Positions 5,633 to 5,828 of a DNA stretch of 5,828 nt are shown here, one piece after another. Location: positions 1 through 5,828 of the forward strand of contig USOR01000059.1 of the NCBI GenBank assembly GCA_900556425.1, read 5' to 3'. A model generated the notes under the pieces. The model did no database searches. It saw nothing but the letters and a program-made list of their open reading frames with translations, and was not told the DNA's origin. Made by a program: the position numbers and the translations under genes. Position 1 is the first letter of the stretch; every line of letters begins with the position of its first letter. This stretch comes from an uncultured Coriobacteriaceae bacterium. Its GTDB lineage: Bacteria; Actinomycetota; Coriobacteriia; Coriobacteriales; QAMH01.

Positions 5633-5657
5633 TATCCTCTTGGGGGACTTAGTCCTG

Positions 5658-5663
5658 AAGGAG
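5658..5663 (+). promoter_or_regulatory. Ribosome binding site of the FKBP gene
   Basis: AAGGAG, 5 bases before the ATG at 5669, is a near-consensus Shine-Dalgarno and fixes the start. A small dyad GGACT-T-AGTCC (5645-5655) lies directly upstream. Confidence 0.8.
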
Positions 5664-5668
5664 CGACC

Positions 5669-5828
5669 ATGAAGAACAACAGCCGATTTGGGCAAGCCGC
5701 CTTCGTCCACTACCGTGGCGGCGTCGAGGGCGAGGAACCATTCGACGATCATTCCACGGGAGATCCGGTCAAGATTATTCTCGGGGCGGGCGCGGTCATT
5801 CCGGGCATCGAAGACGTCCTGAGCGAGA
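5669..5828 (+). CDS. FKBP-type peptidyl-prolyl cis-trans isomerase (5' part only)
   Basis: The first 53 codons are present and the gene runs off the window end. The product would catalyse proline cis-trans isomerisation during protein folding. The sequence follows the FKBP/SlyD pattern: AAFVHYRGGVEG (residues 10-21) with Y15, PFDDHS (24-29) with F25 and D26 at the FKBP active-site positions, and LGAGAVIPGIEDVL (38-51) with V43-I44 and the conserved PG-x-E turn. Isoleucine (I47) stands where FKBP12 has its active-site tryptophan, which is common in SlyD-like proteins. There is no signal peptide in the visible part, so it is probably cytoplasmic. It is preceded by tandem hairpins, which suggests a separate transcription unit, though I find no convincing promoter. 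SlyD in some bacteria assists metalloenzyme maturation; whether that applies here cannot be told from 53 residues. Confidence 0.85.
   Translation, partial: MKNNSRFGQAAFVHYRGGVEGEEPFDDHSTGDPVKIILGAGAVIPGIEDVLSE

Noticed and set aside
5633..5638. TATCCT as a -10 box for the FKBP gene
   Set aside because: No -35-like hexamer is found at 16-18 bases upstream; that stretch is the GC-only hairpin arm and loop.

Overview
The window is a compact, GC-rich bacterial segment carrying genes of anaerobic fermentative metabolism. The mix of indolepyruvate:ferredoxin oxidoreductase, acetate kinase, and a DMSO-reductase-family molybdoenzyme with its own ferredoxin-like subunit suggests a strict anaerobe. 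The strong C/G third-position bias and these gene types fit Coriobacteriia (Eggerthella/Slackia/Adlercreutzia-like gut Actinobacteria). That placement is an inference; the window has no rRNA or other phylogenetic marker.

Layout. Positions 1-603 hold the 3' end of iorA (TPP domain end plus two [4Fe-4S] motifs). iorB (596-1186) overlaps it by 8 bases. The pair oxidises aryl-pyruvates (indolepyruvate, phenylpyruvate and similar) to aryl-acetyl-CoA while reducing ferredoxin. After only 14 bases comes convergent ackA (2421-1201, minus strand), a complete acetate kinase. The 256-base region 2422-2677 separates ackA from a divergent operon. It holds a perfect 10+10 inverted repeat (2487-2515), a 10-bp palindrome (2573-2582), one weak candidate promoter for each direction, and a possible leader hairpin (2612-2639). 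The operon is a 787-residue molybdopterin oxidoreductase (2678-5041) followed, with a TAATG junction, by a 168-residue two-cluster Fe-S subunit (5041-5547). Two strong tandem hairpins (5563-5592 and 5607-5632) follow and probably terminate it. The window ends in the first 53 codons of an FKBP-type peptidyl-prolyl isomerase (from 5669), which has its own strong ribosome binding site.

How the parts work together. iorAB yields reduced ferredoxin and an acyl-CoA from amino-acid breakdown, and ackA makes ATP from acetyl phosphate. The molybdoenzyme pair has neither a Tat signal nor a membrane anchor gene here. It therefore looks like a soluble cytoplasmic redox enzyme that could take up or supply low-potential electrons. 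Its substrate cannot be read from the sequence. The most interesting items are the non-standard Fe-S ligand pattern of this enzyme, its minimal partner, and the dyad elements in the divergent control region. No mobile element, CRISPR array, tRNA or rRNA was seen.
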